From CAYSCW01 sp964449165 (lineage in GTDB: Bacteria; Acidobacteriota; Aminicenantia; Aminicenantales; Aminicenantaceae), in NCBI GenBank assembly GCA_964449165.1, contig CAYVAT010000018.1, positions 1 to 59,971 of the forward strand: DNA of 59,971 bases, in the 5' to 3' direction. Below are positions 42,605 through 50,542 of this stretch, piece by piece. Every line of letters starts with the position of its first letter. The first letter of the stretch is position 1. The notes below the pieces were generated by a model. The model was not told the origin of the DNA. It was given only the letters and a program-made list of their open reading frames with translations, and made no database searches. A program made the position numbers and the translations under genes.

Positions 42605-43537
42605 ATGAGTATTGGTAGTAACATTTTACAGGCTATTGGGAACACATCATTAGTGCATCTTCGTAATGTTGTTCCGCCCGGTTGCGCGAAGATTTTTGCG
42701 AAACTTGAATGGGAAAATCCAACTGGCAGTATGAAAGACCGGATGGCACAGGCTATGATTTCAAGGGCTGAGGAAGATGGGCGATTGAGACCTGGGGATA
42801 TCATTGTTGAGTACACAGGAGGCAGCACAGGCATATCACTCGCACTAATTTGTGTTGCCAAAGGATACCGCCTTCATATCATTACTTCCGACGCATTTAG
42901 TCAGGATAAGCTGAATCAGATGGCGGCTTTTGGTGCGGAGCTTACGCTGGTACCAAGTGAGGGAGGCCTCACCACAAAAAAGCTGATTCTAGATATGATT
43001 GAAGCCGCCAGAGAACTTAGTCAAAAACCTCACACTTACTGGACTGACCAGCTCAACAATCTTGATAGTATTGCAGGCTATTATCCCTTGGCTGAGGAAA
43101 TCTGGAATCAAACAAATAGAGAGATTGATGCATTTGTTCAAAGTGTTGGCACTTCTGCTTCATTGCGAGGTGTAGCAACTGTGTTAAAGCGTTACAATCC
43201 AGATATTAAGATAATAGCCGTCGAGCCAGGCGAATCCTCAGTGTTATCGGGTGGTCAAGCTGGGCCTCATAAAATCGAAGGAGTAGGAATCGGCTATACA
43301 CCACCACTCTGGGATCCAAATCTGGTTGATGAAATCATTGCGGTTAAAACTGATGATGCAAAAGCTATGACCAGGCGTCTAGCTCGTGAGGAGGGTCTTT
43401 TTGCGGGCACATCTTCAGGAGCGAATGTCGTTGCAGCAATTCGAGTAGCAGAGCGATTAGGGCCAGATGCTAAAATAGCTACCTTGATGGTAGATTCTGG
43501 TCTAAAATACCTTAGTACCGATGTTTACAGAAAATAG
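42605..43537 (+). CDS. Cysteine synthase-family PLP-dependent enzyme
   Basis: Start placed at ATG 42605 (GGGGAG upstream); in-frame TTG 42560 and ATG 42572 are weaker. About 310 residues with the fold-type II beta-family signature: AIGNTSLVHLRNVVPP, NPTGSMKDRMAQAMI (Schiff-base Lys), EYTGGSTGISLALIC (substrate loop), QSVGTSASLRGVATVLK (phosphate-binding region, SVGTS instead of the usual GTGGT), and EEGLFAGTSSGANV. It could make or cleave cysteine, cystathionine or related amino acids. It is solitary, downstream of motif copy C, and among likely acquired genes. Confidence 0.87.
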   Translation: MSIGSNILQAIGNTSLVHLRNVVPPGCAKIFAKLEWENPTGSMKDRMAQAMISRAEEDGRLRPGDIIVEYTGGSTGISLALICVAKGYRLHIITSDAFSQDKLNQMAAFGAELTLVPSEGGLTTKKLILDMIEAARELSQKPHTYWTDQLNNLDSIAGYYPLAEEIWNQTNREIDAFVQSVGTSASLRGVATVLKRYNPDIKIIAVEPGESSVLSGGQAGPHKIEGVGIGYTPPLWDPNLVDEIIAVKTDDAKAMTRRLAREEGLFAGTSSGANVVAAIRVAERLGPDAKIATLMVDSGLKYLSTDVYRK

Positions 43538-43600
43538 AAAACTCGTCTTATTTTATCCACATGAGACCGATCACGATGATCGATCATCCTATCAGGAAAC

Positions 43601-44104
43601 TTAATGCTCTCTTTCCATCGGAGTAACCACCATGATAGCGACTTCCAACAAAGATCTAACGGAATCCTCGATATTTCCTTGCTTGAGCTCTTTTCTTGCA
43701 TCCTCCACCTTTCGCAGGACCAATTCTCTGGCCTGTTCGATGCTTGATATGTCCTCAGGCATCTGAAATCTCTCACCTGAATTGATCGAACTGTAAGTCT
43801 CATTCAACAAAGTCACTCCTTCTGGATTGAATATGGAAGTCTCTCCTAACAGATTTTTTGCAGTTGATATTTTTTGTTTGAAATCCTGGGAAAAATCCGT
43901 TTCAGAAGAAGCCAGTTCAATTGCCTCCATTAACAAGAAAAATCCCTTTTTCCCATCTTTGGGAGGTCCTGGAGGACCAGAAAAACAGTCAACAGCGGAT
44001 TCAATTTTGGCATCAACTTCACTGAACTCTTCAACTGATCCGGTGCAAAAAAAAGCAAAAGCGACCAAAAAAAGAAGAATTAAAATAGAAATTTGGTATT
44101 TCAT
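43601..44104 (-). CDS. Exported small helical protein of unknown function
   Basis: Start at ATG 44104, after AGGAGG; the longer frame from 44164 lacks a site. 167 residues with signal sequence MKYQISILILLFLVAFAFFCTGS; the FFC is not a good lipobox but lipidation cannot be excluded. The mature part is helical: AKIESAVDCFSGPPGPPKDGKKGFFLLMEAIELA, FSQDFKQKISTAKNLLGE and EQARELVLRKVEDARKELKQGNIEDSVRSLLEVAIMVV. No family recognised. It is divergent from the efflux operon across 255 bp and convergent with the cysteine-synthase-like gene. Confidence 0.68.
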   Translation of the reverse strand: MKYQISILILLFLVAFAFFCTGSVEEFSEVDAKIESAVDCFSGPPGPPKDGKKGFFLLMEAIELASSETDFSQDFKQKISTAKNLLGETSIFNPEGVTLLNETYSSINSGERFQMPEDISSIEQARELVLRKVEDARKELKQGNIEDSVRSLLEVAIMVVTPMEREH

Positions 44105-44179
44105 CTTTGCCTCCTTATAGAATTGACACTTTGCTCTGCCCTCATACCGGTTACCGTCAGACAAGGCGGTTTTGTTCTA

Positions 44180-44202
44180 TTTAAATTTATCAATTATTGA
44201 AT
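44180..44202 (+). promoter_or_regulatory. Shared 23-nt element, copy 1 (upstream of efflux operon)
   Basis: Identical at 22 of 23 positions to 48661-48683 (core TTTAAATTTATCAATT then TTGAAT). Contains the dyad TCAAT-T-ATTGA (44190-44200). Located 158 bp before the efflux operon; its twin lies after that operon and 357 bp before the ECF sigma gene. Confidence 0.5.
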
Positions 44203-44359
44203 TTTTCTGGCATGGTTATGAAAGCAAAAGCGCGCCCAAGGAGATGAAGCTGGCCAATTCTGGATATACAAACCAGAATGTGTATTTTATCTCTGAACCT
44301 TTTATAGCTGTTTTTCGTAGTTATTATTAAAATGAACAAGTATTCTCAAAGGTGAAATT

Positions 44360-45442
44360 ATGAAGAAAAAAATCGTCATTTCTATCATCGCCGTGCTGGC
44401 GGTCGTCATTATTATCATCGTCCTTTCGAGTGGGAAAAAGAAGGCCAATGAGCTGAAATATGTCCCGGTCAAGCGGGGGGATATTGCCGAAAAAGCCCTG
44501 GCCGTTGGTACCCTGGAACCCGAACAAGAAATTAAGGTCAAATCAATAATTTCTGGCATCGTTTCCGATGTCATGTTCAAAGTCGGAGATGCCATCGTGA
44601 AGGATAGCCCCCTGTTCAAGATCTCGCCCAACCCCACTCCGCTTGAGTATGTGGAAGCTCGCCGTAATATGGAAGTAGCTGAAGTGACCCTTTCAAAACT
44701 CCAAAGTGAAAGGGACCGCAACATGAAGCTGTTCCAGTCAAGCCTTATCTCTCAGTCCCAGATGGAGTCCTTCGAAGCTCAGTACAACGAGGCGCTCCTG
44801 CGTCATCGTGTGGCCAGAGAGAAGTTCGAGCTCCTGGAGAAAGGTCGGATTCAGATGGCTCACCGCAATATTGACTCGATCATCAAAGCCCCCATCTCCG
44901 GTATCATGCTTTCCCTCAGCGCCCACGAGGGCGATCCGGTTGTTCCGCTGACCAATTTTCAGCCTGGAACAGAGCTCTGCTCCATGGCCGATATGGGAAA
45001 GATCCTCTTCAAGGGCACTGTCGATGAGATTGATGTCGGGAAACTCGTGCCGGGCATGGAGGCCGAGATTCAGATTGGGGCTCTGGCAGAGAAAAAAATC
45101 CGCGGAACGCTGCAGCGCATTTTCCCCAAGGCTAGAAAAGAAGGCAATGCCACTCTATTCGATGTGGAGATTCTCCTCGGTGAGGCGCCTGGGATCATCC
45201 TTCGGGCCGGATACTCGGCCACAGCCTACGTGAAAATCCAGGAACACAAAGGCGTTCTCATCGTTCCTGAGCGGTTGGTCCTTTCGGAGGCTGAAAAGCG
45301 CTACGTCGAAGTCAAACAGAACGAAACCATCAGCAAAATCGATGTAAAAACCGGCCTTTCCGATGGTCTGAACATCGAAATCCTGGAAGGCCTAAAAGAA
45401 GGCGACCTCATCGTCGAGCGGCCGCCACGGGAAATCGAATGA
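44360..45442 (+). CDS. Efflux periplasmic adaptor (HlyD/MacA-like membrane fusion protein)
   Basis: 360 residues, AAAGG site before ATG. N-terminal membrane anchor KKIVISIIAVLAVVIIIIVLSS. Lipoyl/barrel-sandwich halves appear at ~40-85 (VGTLEPEQEIKVKSIISGIVSDVMFKVGDAI) and after the coiled-coil hairpin (~95-165, REKFELLEKGRIQMA) as SIIKAPISGIMLSLSAHEGDPV. A beta-barrel domain (VGKLVPGMEAEIQIGA) and membrane-proximal domain follow. It should link the inner-membrane ABC transporter to an outer-membrane channel, which is not encoded here. Its stop overlaps the first permease by 4 bp, so it heads a four-gene operon. Confidence 0.92.
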   Translation: MKKKIVISIIAVLAVVIIIIVLSSGKKKANELKYVPVKRGDIAEKALAVGTLEPEQEIKVKSIISGIVSDVMFKVGDAIVKDSPLFKISPNPTPLEYVEARRNMEVAEVTLSKLQSERDRNMKLFQSSLISQSQMESFEAQYNEALLRHRVAREKFELLEKGRIQMAHRNIDSIIKAPISGIMLSLSAHEGDPVVPLTNFQPGTELCSMADMGKILFKGTVDEIDVGKLVPGMEAEIQIGALAEKKIRGTLQRIFPKARKEGNATLFDVEILLGEAPGIILRAGYSATAYVKIQEHKGVLIVPERLVLSEAEKRYVEVKQNETISKIDVKTGLSDGLNIEILEGLKEGDLIVERPPREIE

Positions 45443-46665
45443 TTTTCACCTTCTTTCGCAACCTCTTGCGGGATTTGAGGCGCCAGCCTCTCCGCACCTC
45501 TCTCACTCTCTCTGGTGTCGGCTGGGGAACCTTCGCCGTCGTTCTCCTTCTCGCCTTCGGCTCAGCCGTAAGCAGGCAAAATTTGAAGTCGTTCAGAGGC
45601 GTCGGACAGGGTTTCGTTATCGCCTTCCCGGCGAGTACAACCTTGGCCTACAAGGGAATCCCCAAGGGCCGCCGCGTCCGCCTGACTCCGGAACAGATCA
45701 TCCTTGCAGGGCAGAAGATCCTCGGAATAAAAAGGATGTCCTTCGAGTTCACGGCAAGCCGCCGGATCCGCTACTGCCGGGAGGACGTCCTCAATACTGT
45801 ACGCGGGGTAACGGTAGAATACGGAGACATCCGCAACATCATCGCTGATAAAGGACGCTACCTCAACGAGACGGATATGACTCTCAAACGCCGAGTTTGT
45901 CTGCTCGGGAACACCGTCACTGAAAATCTTTTCCACGATGCTGACGCTGTGGGCCAAACTGTCTTCATCGAGGGAATCCCCTTTATTGTGGTTGGAGTGA
46001 TGAAGGAGAAAATCCAGACGAGCAACTTCAGCGGCCAGTTTGATGAGCACTGTGTATTTATCCCCTGGACGACCTATTCGGCTCTTTTCGGCGATAAATA
46101 CATAGGGAGCCTCATCTTCCAGCCAGAAAATCCGGCAGCCTCAAAATCCCTTATCCGTCTGGTGAGAGAGTACCTGGGAAAGCGGGCTGGTTTTTCGCCG
46201 GATGATGAAGACGCCCTATTCGTCTGGGACTGGACCGAGTTTGAGAAATCCTTCTCGATTTTCTTCGTGGCTTTCAATATTTTTCTTGGACTGATCGGCT
46301 CCTTCACCCTGTTGGTCGGAGGCGTGGGAGTGGCTTCCATCATGCTGGTGGTGGTCGAGGAACGCACCAAAGAAATCGGCATCAAGCTCGCCGTGGGCGC
46401 AAAGCGGCGGCACATCCTCTGGCAGTTCTTTACCGAGTCCCTGGCTATCGTTTTGATCGGAGGCGGTTTCGGATTCCTTCTCGCCGCCCTGGTCTTGAAA
46501 GTCATCCCTGTTGAAAAAATCGAGGAATATGTTGGAGTCCCTCAGATTAACCCCGCGGTCGGCATGGCCACAATCTTGATTCTTCTCTTCATCGGGATTA
46601 TTTCCGGCATGATGCCGGCGCGGAGAGCCGCATCCACGAATCCCATCGAGGCCTTGAGGAAATAA
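45439..46665 (+). CDS. MacB-like ABC transporter permease A
   Basis: 408 residues, single MacB_PCD plus FtsX unit. N-terminal LRDLRRQPLRTSLTLSGVGWGTFAVVLLLAFGSAV, a periplasmic domain with KGRYLNETDMTLKRRVCLLGNTVTENLF and FIVVGVMKEKIQTSNFS, then FTLLVGGVGVASIMLVVVEERTKEIGIKLAVGAKRRHILWQFFTES and final NPIEALRK. Overlaps the adaptor by 4 bp and precedes permease B by 3 bp; the two permeases probably form a heterodimer driven by the downstream ATPase. Confidence 0.93.
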   Translation: MIFTFFRNLLRDLRRQPLRTSLTLSGVGWGTFAVVLLLAFGSAVSRQNLKSFRGVGQGFVIAFPASTTLAYKGIPKGRRVRLTPEQIILAGQKILGIKRMSFEFTASRRIRYCREDVLNTVRGVTVEYGDIRNIIADKGRYLNETDMTLKRRVCLLGNTVTENLFHDADAVGQTVFIEGIPFIVVGVMKEKIQTSNFSGQFDEHCVFIPWTTYSALFGDKYIGSLIFQPENPAASKSLIRLVREYLGKRAGFSPDDEDALFVWDWTEFEKSFSIFFVAFNIFLGLIGSFTLLVGGVGVASIMLVVVEERTKEIGIKLAVGAKRRHILWQFFTESLAIVLIGGGFGFLLAALVLKVIPVEKIEEYVGVPQINPAVGMATILILLFIGIISGMMPARRAASTNPIEALRK

Positions 46666-46668
46666 GCT

Positions 46669-47919
46669 ATGAGAGCCCAGCTTTTCAACCTCTTCGCGAG
46701 GGAGTTTCGCAAGCGGAAAAAGAAAACCGCCTTGATCACCTTCGCTATCACATGGGGCACTCTCTCCATTCTTCTCCTCATGTCTTTCGGCCGCGGGCTC
46801 GGCAACTCCTTCCGTATCAGCTTCAAAGGCCTGGGCGACAACCTCATCATGATCTACCGCGGCCAGACATCCAAAGATTATCAAGGACTTCCCAAGGGAA
46901 GGCGCATCCGGATCTATCCCGGAGACATCGCGCTCCTCTCCACGCTTATCCCCGAGATCGAGTTGATTTCACCCGAGTCTTACGACTACTTCACTATCAC
47001 CGGAGGGGACCGCGAGACGAACCGGGACGTTTGCGGCGTCGGGCCCTCCTTTAAGGTCATGCGCTCCATGATCGCAGAAAGCGGCGGCCGTTTCATCAAC
47101 GAAGAGGACGAGCGCTCCGCGCGGCGGGTCGCCTTCCTCGGTTGGAATATGGCTGAAAACCTCTTCGATAAGGAAAATCCCGTAGGCCGGACAATCATCA
47201 TCAACCGAGTGCCCTTTACAGTCATCGGTGTTATGAAGAAAAAGCTCCAGAGCTCTGCCTATCAAGGCTTTGATGCCGACCACGCTTACATCCCCCATGC
47301 CACTTTCTCCCGCATCCACACTCAGCTTTACATCGACCGCATTCACATCCAGCCAAAACGGCCCGAAGACAACCAGCTTGTGGAGCGACGCATCCGCCAG
47401 ATTCTCGGCCGCAAATACCGCTTCGACCCTGAAGATGACTATGCCCTGGGGATCTGGAATACCATTGAACAGGCCGAGGTTGCAGGCAAGGTTTTCATGG
47501 GCATCGAGATTTTCCTGGCTATGATCGGCGGCCTGACCCTTCTCATCGGCGCTGTGGGCGTCACCAATCTTATGTACGCACTGGTCAAAGAGAGGACGCG
47601 CGAGATCGGAATAAAAATGGCTCTGGGCGCCAAGCGCCGGCATATCATCCTTCAATTCCTGCTGGAAACAGTTTTCATTTTTTCCAAAGGAACATTTTGG
47701 GGAACAGCCATTGCCTACGCTATCGTCCGCCTGACCCGGCTCGTTCCCATAAGCTATGAAATCACCGGCATCCAGACCTACCTGCTGCGGCCGATTTTTT
47801 CCTTTGATATTCTGATCTTGTTCCTAGTGATCCTGGGAACGCTCGTCTTCTTTTCAGGGATCTTCCCGGCCGTGCGGGCCTCGCGTCTGAATCCAATAGA
47901 AGCGCTTCGCTATGAATAG
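46669..47919 (+). CDS. MacB-like ABC transporter permease B
   Basis: 416 residues, homologous to permease A. Starts LFAREFRKRKKKTALITFAITWGTLSILLLMSFG; periplasmic PCD with GRFINEEDERSARRVAFLGWNMAENLF and FTVIGVMKKKLQSSAYQG; FtsX core LTLLIGAVGVTNLMYALVKERTREIGIKMALGAKRRHIILQFLLE; ends NPIEALRYE. Separate but paired permease genes point to an asymmetric transporter rather than the MacB homodimer. The region is GC-richer than the rest of the window, like the neighbouring operon genes. Confidence 0.93.
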   Translation: MRAQLFNLFAREFRKRKKKTALITFAITWGTLSILLLMSFGRGLGNSFRISFKGLGDNLIMIYRGQTSKDYQGLPKGRRIRIYPGDIALLSTLIPEIELISPESYDYFTITGGDRETNRDVCGVGPSFKVMRSMIAESGGRFINEEDERSARRVAFLGWNMAENLFDKENPVGRTIIINRVPFTVIGVMKKKLQSSAYQGFDADHAYIPHATFSRIHTQLYIDRIHIQPKRPEDNQLVERRIRQILGRKYRFDPEDDYALGIWNTIEQAEVAGKVFMGIEIFLAMIGGLTLLIGAVGVTNLMYALVKERTREIGIKMALGAKRRHIILQFLLETVFIFSKGTFWGTAIAYAIVRLTRLVPISYEITGIQTYLLRPIFSFDILILFLVILGTLVFFSGIFPAVRASRLNPIEALRYE

Positions 47920-47928
47920 GAGATTGCA

Positions 47929-48588
47929 ATGATCGAGATGAAAAACATCAGAAAGGTATACAAGATGGGCAAGGTCTCGCTCGAAGCCCTGAAGGATATC
48001 TCCATCAACGTCGAAACAGGAGAGTTTGTCTCGATCATGGGGCCCTCTGGATCGGGCAAATCGACGCTGATGAACATCATCGGCTGCCTGGATACGCCGA
48101 CCAGCGGTTCTTATTCTCTTGAGAAGAGGAACGTGGCCGGCCTCAGCTTTGACCAGCTTTCGACAATCCGGAACCAGAAGGTCGGTTTTGTTTTCCAGAA
48201 TTTCAACCTGCTCCCGTATGCAACAGCATACGAAAATATAGAGCTGCCCATGCTCTTTAACGGCAAGCCCGCAAAAAAGCGGCGACAACGCGTATTGGAG
48301 TTGCTGGAAATGATCGGCCTCGTTGACTGGAAGCACCACCGTCCCACCGAGCTCTCAGGAGGCCAGCAGCAGCGTGTGGCTATCGCACGGGCTCTAGCCA
48401 ATGACCCGTTACTGATCCTGGCTGACGAGCCGACGGGCAACATCGATTCAAAAACCGGTCTGGAGATCATGGATCTCTTCGTCAAACTCAAGGAGCAGGG
48501 ACGGACCATTCTCATAGTTACTCATGACACCAACATAGCAGCTTATTCTCAGCGAACAATCAACCTGTTCGACGGCCGCATCATATAA
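47929..48588 (+). CDS. MacB/LolD-type ABC transporter ATPase
   Basis: 219 residues. Walker A GPSGSGKST, Q-loop FVFQNFNLLPYATA, signature LSGGQQQRVAIARAL, Walker B LILADEPTGN and the switch His in ILIVTHD. It is the LolD/MacB-type ATPase class that powers FtsX-fold permeases, ending the adaptor-permease-permease-ATPase operon (9 bp after permease B). It is the only such ATPase in the window and could in principle also serve the three orphan permeases, although none is adjacent. Confidence 0.96.
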   Translation: MIEMKNIRKVYKMGKVSLEALKDISINVETGEFVSIMGPSGSGKSTLMNIIGCLDTPTSGSYSLEKRNVAGLSFDQLSTIRNQKVGFVFQNFNLLPYATAYENIELPMLFNGKPAKKRRQRVLELLEMIGLVDWKHHRPTELSGGQQQRVAIARALANDPLLILADEPTGNIDSKTGLEIMDLFVKLKEQGRTILIVTHDTNIAAYSQRTINLFDGRII

Positions 48589-48660
48589 ACAAACGAGAGC
48601 ATCTCCTTAGTTTATTCCGCCTCCATATTGATTATCGTTCGACAAAAAAGTTCTGTACTG

Positions 48661-48683
48661 TTTAAATTTATCAATTTTTGAAT
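48661..48683 (+). promoter_or_regulatory. Shared 23-nt element, copy 2 (between efflux operon and ECF sigma)
   Basis: Twin of 44180-44202 with one substitution that breaks the inner dyad. Loose similarity continues beyond the core (a GTGATGAA or GTTATGAA follows in each). May be a promoter or operator common to the efflux and sigma loci. Confidence 0.5.
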
Positions 48684-48728
48684 CATCCTTAAGACCGTGA
48701 TGAATTTAAATATATACTGAATTGAAAA

Positions 48729-48840
48729 GGGTGAGGGATGGGGGATGAGGAAGCCCCTGTGAGGACTGAACGGGCATGGTTCCTCTCCTACTTTCCTCGC
48801 TGGGGAAATCAGCGTGCTAACGATCCCCCTTCCCTCACCC
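48729..48840. repeat. 112-nt imperfect foldback element
   Basis: Outer arms 48729-48747 and 48822-48840 pair at 17 of 19 positions (GGGTGAGGGA against TCCCTCACCC at the ends). Inner GAGGAAG (from 48747) can pair with CTTTCCTC (48791-48798). It lies in the 451-bp gene-free gap between the efflux ATPase and the ECF sigma gene. Could be a structured RNA, a REP/MITE-like repeat or a terminator region; it encodes no convincing protein. Confidence 0.6.
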
Positions 48841-49039
48841 CTATTACGGAAATAAGGATGCCATTATTTCCTTTGATTCTGATGAGAATAACTTCTAAGA
48901 TTATGATAAATACTCTGCATAATGATAAATTTCAGAAATTTGTATAAACAAATACCTCTCCTCCTGCGGTTACTAATATGCAAGGAAAATTGACATCAAG
49001 ATAGTAAGCCTGAGGCACGGCCCCCAGAAGAAAGGAATA

Positions 49040-49600
49040 ATGCAGAGCGGATCTGAGATGACTCTGATCAAGGACAAAAGATTATCTTATAAACAACTGA
49101 TCGAGCCTGTGGAAACCTTGATGATGCGGTCTATATGGCGCATAGTGAGGAATCGGGAAGCGGCAGAAGATACACTCCAGGATGCACTTATCACTATCTG
49201 GAGAAAGCTGGAGCGCATCTCTAATCATCCCAATTCCCGCGCATTCATCTTAAAAATTTGTGTCAATGCAGCTTATGATTCACTACGAAAACAGGGACGC
49301 CGCAGTAGACATGAAATGCAAGTTTTTAAGAACCAAGATTATGTTCCTTCCAATTCTTCAGTACAAGCAGATCTCGAACAGGAAAATATGCAGGCCGAAA
49401 TCCTTGATGCTGTCCGCCGCTTACCCAGAAAACAGGCTCTAGCCGTGCTTATGAGGATAGTGCAAGAGCTTTCCTATGCTGACGTTGCCCAGGCTATGGG
49501 CTGCAGCGAGGCCACAGTGAGAGGCTATGTCTTTAAAGGACGAACAAAGCTGAACCGCTGGCTTTCGCATCTGAATCCTGCTTCGGGCAAGGAGGTATAA
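49040..49600 (+). CDS. ECF-type RNA polymerase sigma factor
   Basis: 186 residues after AAAGGA. Sigma region 2: LIEPVETLMMRSIWRIVRNREAAEDTLQDALITIWRKLERISNHPNSRAFILKICVNAAYDSLRKQ. Region 4: DAVRRLPRKQALAVLMRIVQELSYADVAQAMGCSEATVRGYVFKGRTKLNRWL. The short linker (~95-125) is typical of ECF factors. It redirects RNA polymerase to a small regulon. The next gene starts 2 bp after its stop and encodes a single-pass membrane protein in the position of an anti-sigma factor. Confidence 0.95.
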   Translation: MQSGSEMTLIKDKRLSYKQLIEPVETLMMRSIWRIVRNREAAEDTLQDALITIWRKLERISNHPNSRAFILKICVNAAYDSLRKQGRRSRHEMQVFKNQDYVPSNSSVQADLEQENMQAEILDAVRRLPRKQALAVLMRIVQELSYADVAQAMGCSEATVRGYVFKGRTKLNRWLSHLNPASGKEV

Positions 49601-49602
49601 GA

Positions 49603-50499
49603 ATGAAAAAAGAAAAATCAACTGACTTTGATATCGATGAACTGCTCAAACAGAGTTTGAAGGATGATCTGCCTCCTGAAGCAGAAAAAAGTATGAAAAT
49701 ACAGCTTATTCAATTGCGAAAAAAAATGGAACTGCAGGAGCAGAAGCCAACTCCAGGGCTAATCAAATATCTGAATAAACTATTCCGTGCGGAGAGACAA
49801 CCATGGATTCACTGGATGCTTAAAAAGGGAGTTCTGGCCGCAGCTTCGCTTGCCATGATAGTGCTGGGGAGCATGCTTCATATGTCCGGTTCTCAAAATG
49901 TCCTGGCTAAAAAAATATCTCTACTGGGAACCTCTGTGCTTGTCTCTGGCCAGGTGAGTCGCGTGGAGTCGATGGAATGCGCTGTCAAGGCACTTAAAGA
50001 TGATAACAAGTCTCTTACATACTCTATCCAGTGGGTTTCCCCTAATCTGACCAAGGTACAGATTAAAAGATCGGATGATGCCGTCATCAAAACCCTGTGG
50101 CTTTCAGAAGAAGAGATTCTGATCAAGGATCACATAAATGGTACGATCAGCCGCGAAAAGAATATTGCACAAATCAGTGATCCGCATTTCCATGCAGTTT
50201 TAGGATTACTGTCTCCGCCTGACTTGGTGGAAAGGATGTACGGCCAGTGGCAATTAAAACAACATGAGAAGCACGGAGACTGTGAGTGGGGAATATTCAC
50301 CATCACACTCCCTGAAGAAAGTACACTCCTGGAAATCTCTGTCGATTTATGCACTTATTTCCCTGTCAATATGGAAAAATTTATCCTTGACTCTTCAAAA
50401 GAAAACAAAAAAGGAAAATTGCTCTTGGATGTTCACTTCAAGTGGAATACTGCAATATCGCTGCAGGAGATAAGACCTGAAATTACAAGAGAGAGCTAA
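49603..50499 (+). CDS. Single-pass membrane protein, putative anti-sigma factor/sensor
   Basis: 298 residues with AAGGAGG upstream. The N-terminal ~65 residues are charged and cytoplasmic (FDIDELLKQSLKDDLPPEAEKSMKIQL), followed by one membrane helix (~66-90, KKGVLAAASLAMIVLGSMLH). The ~200-residue outer domain is beta-rich (LTYSIQWVSPNLTKVQIKRSDDAVIKTLWLSEEEILIKD, GIFTITLPEESTLLEISVDL) and reminiscent of LolA/RseB folds. Gene position, topology and size fit an anti-sigma factor sensing envelope state, but no ZAS zinc motif or other known anti-sigma domain is seen. Inference from context. Confidence 0.75.
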   Translation: MKKEKSTDFDIDELLKQSLKDDLPPEAEKSMKIQLIQLRKKMELQEQKPTPGLIKYLNKLFRAERQPWIHWMLKKGVLAAASLAMIVLGSMLHMSGSQNVLAKKISLLGTSVLVSGQVSRVESMECAVKALKDDNKSLTYSIQWVSPNLTKVQIKRSDDAVIKTLWLSEEEILIKDHINGTISREKNIAQISDPHFHAVLGLLSPPDLVERMYGQWQLKQHEKHGDCEWGIFTITLPEESTLLEISVDLCTYFPVNMEKFILDSSKENKKGKLLLDVHFKWNTAISLQEIRPEITRES

Positions 50500-50542
50500 A
50501 ATGCTTGAAAATAATCCATCAATTTAAAAAGGAGAATATCCC

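Noticed and set aside
42605..43537. Assigning cysK
   Set aside because: The fold is clear, but the phosphate-binding region reads SVGTS rather than the usual CysK form, so CysM, cystathionine beta-synthase or another activity cannot be excluded.
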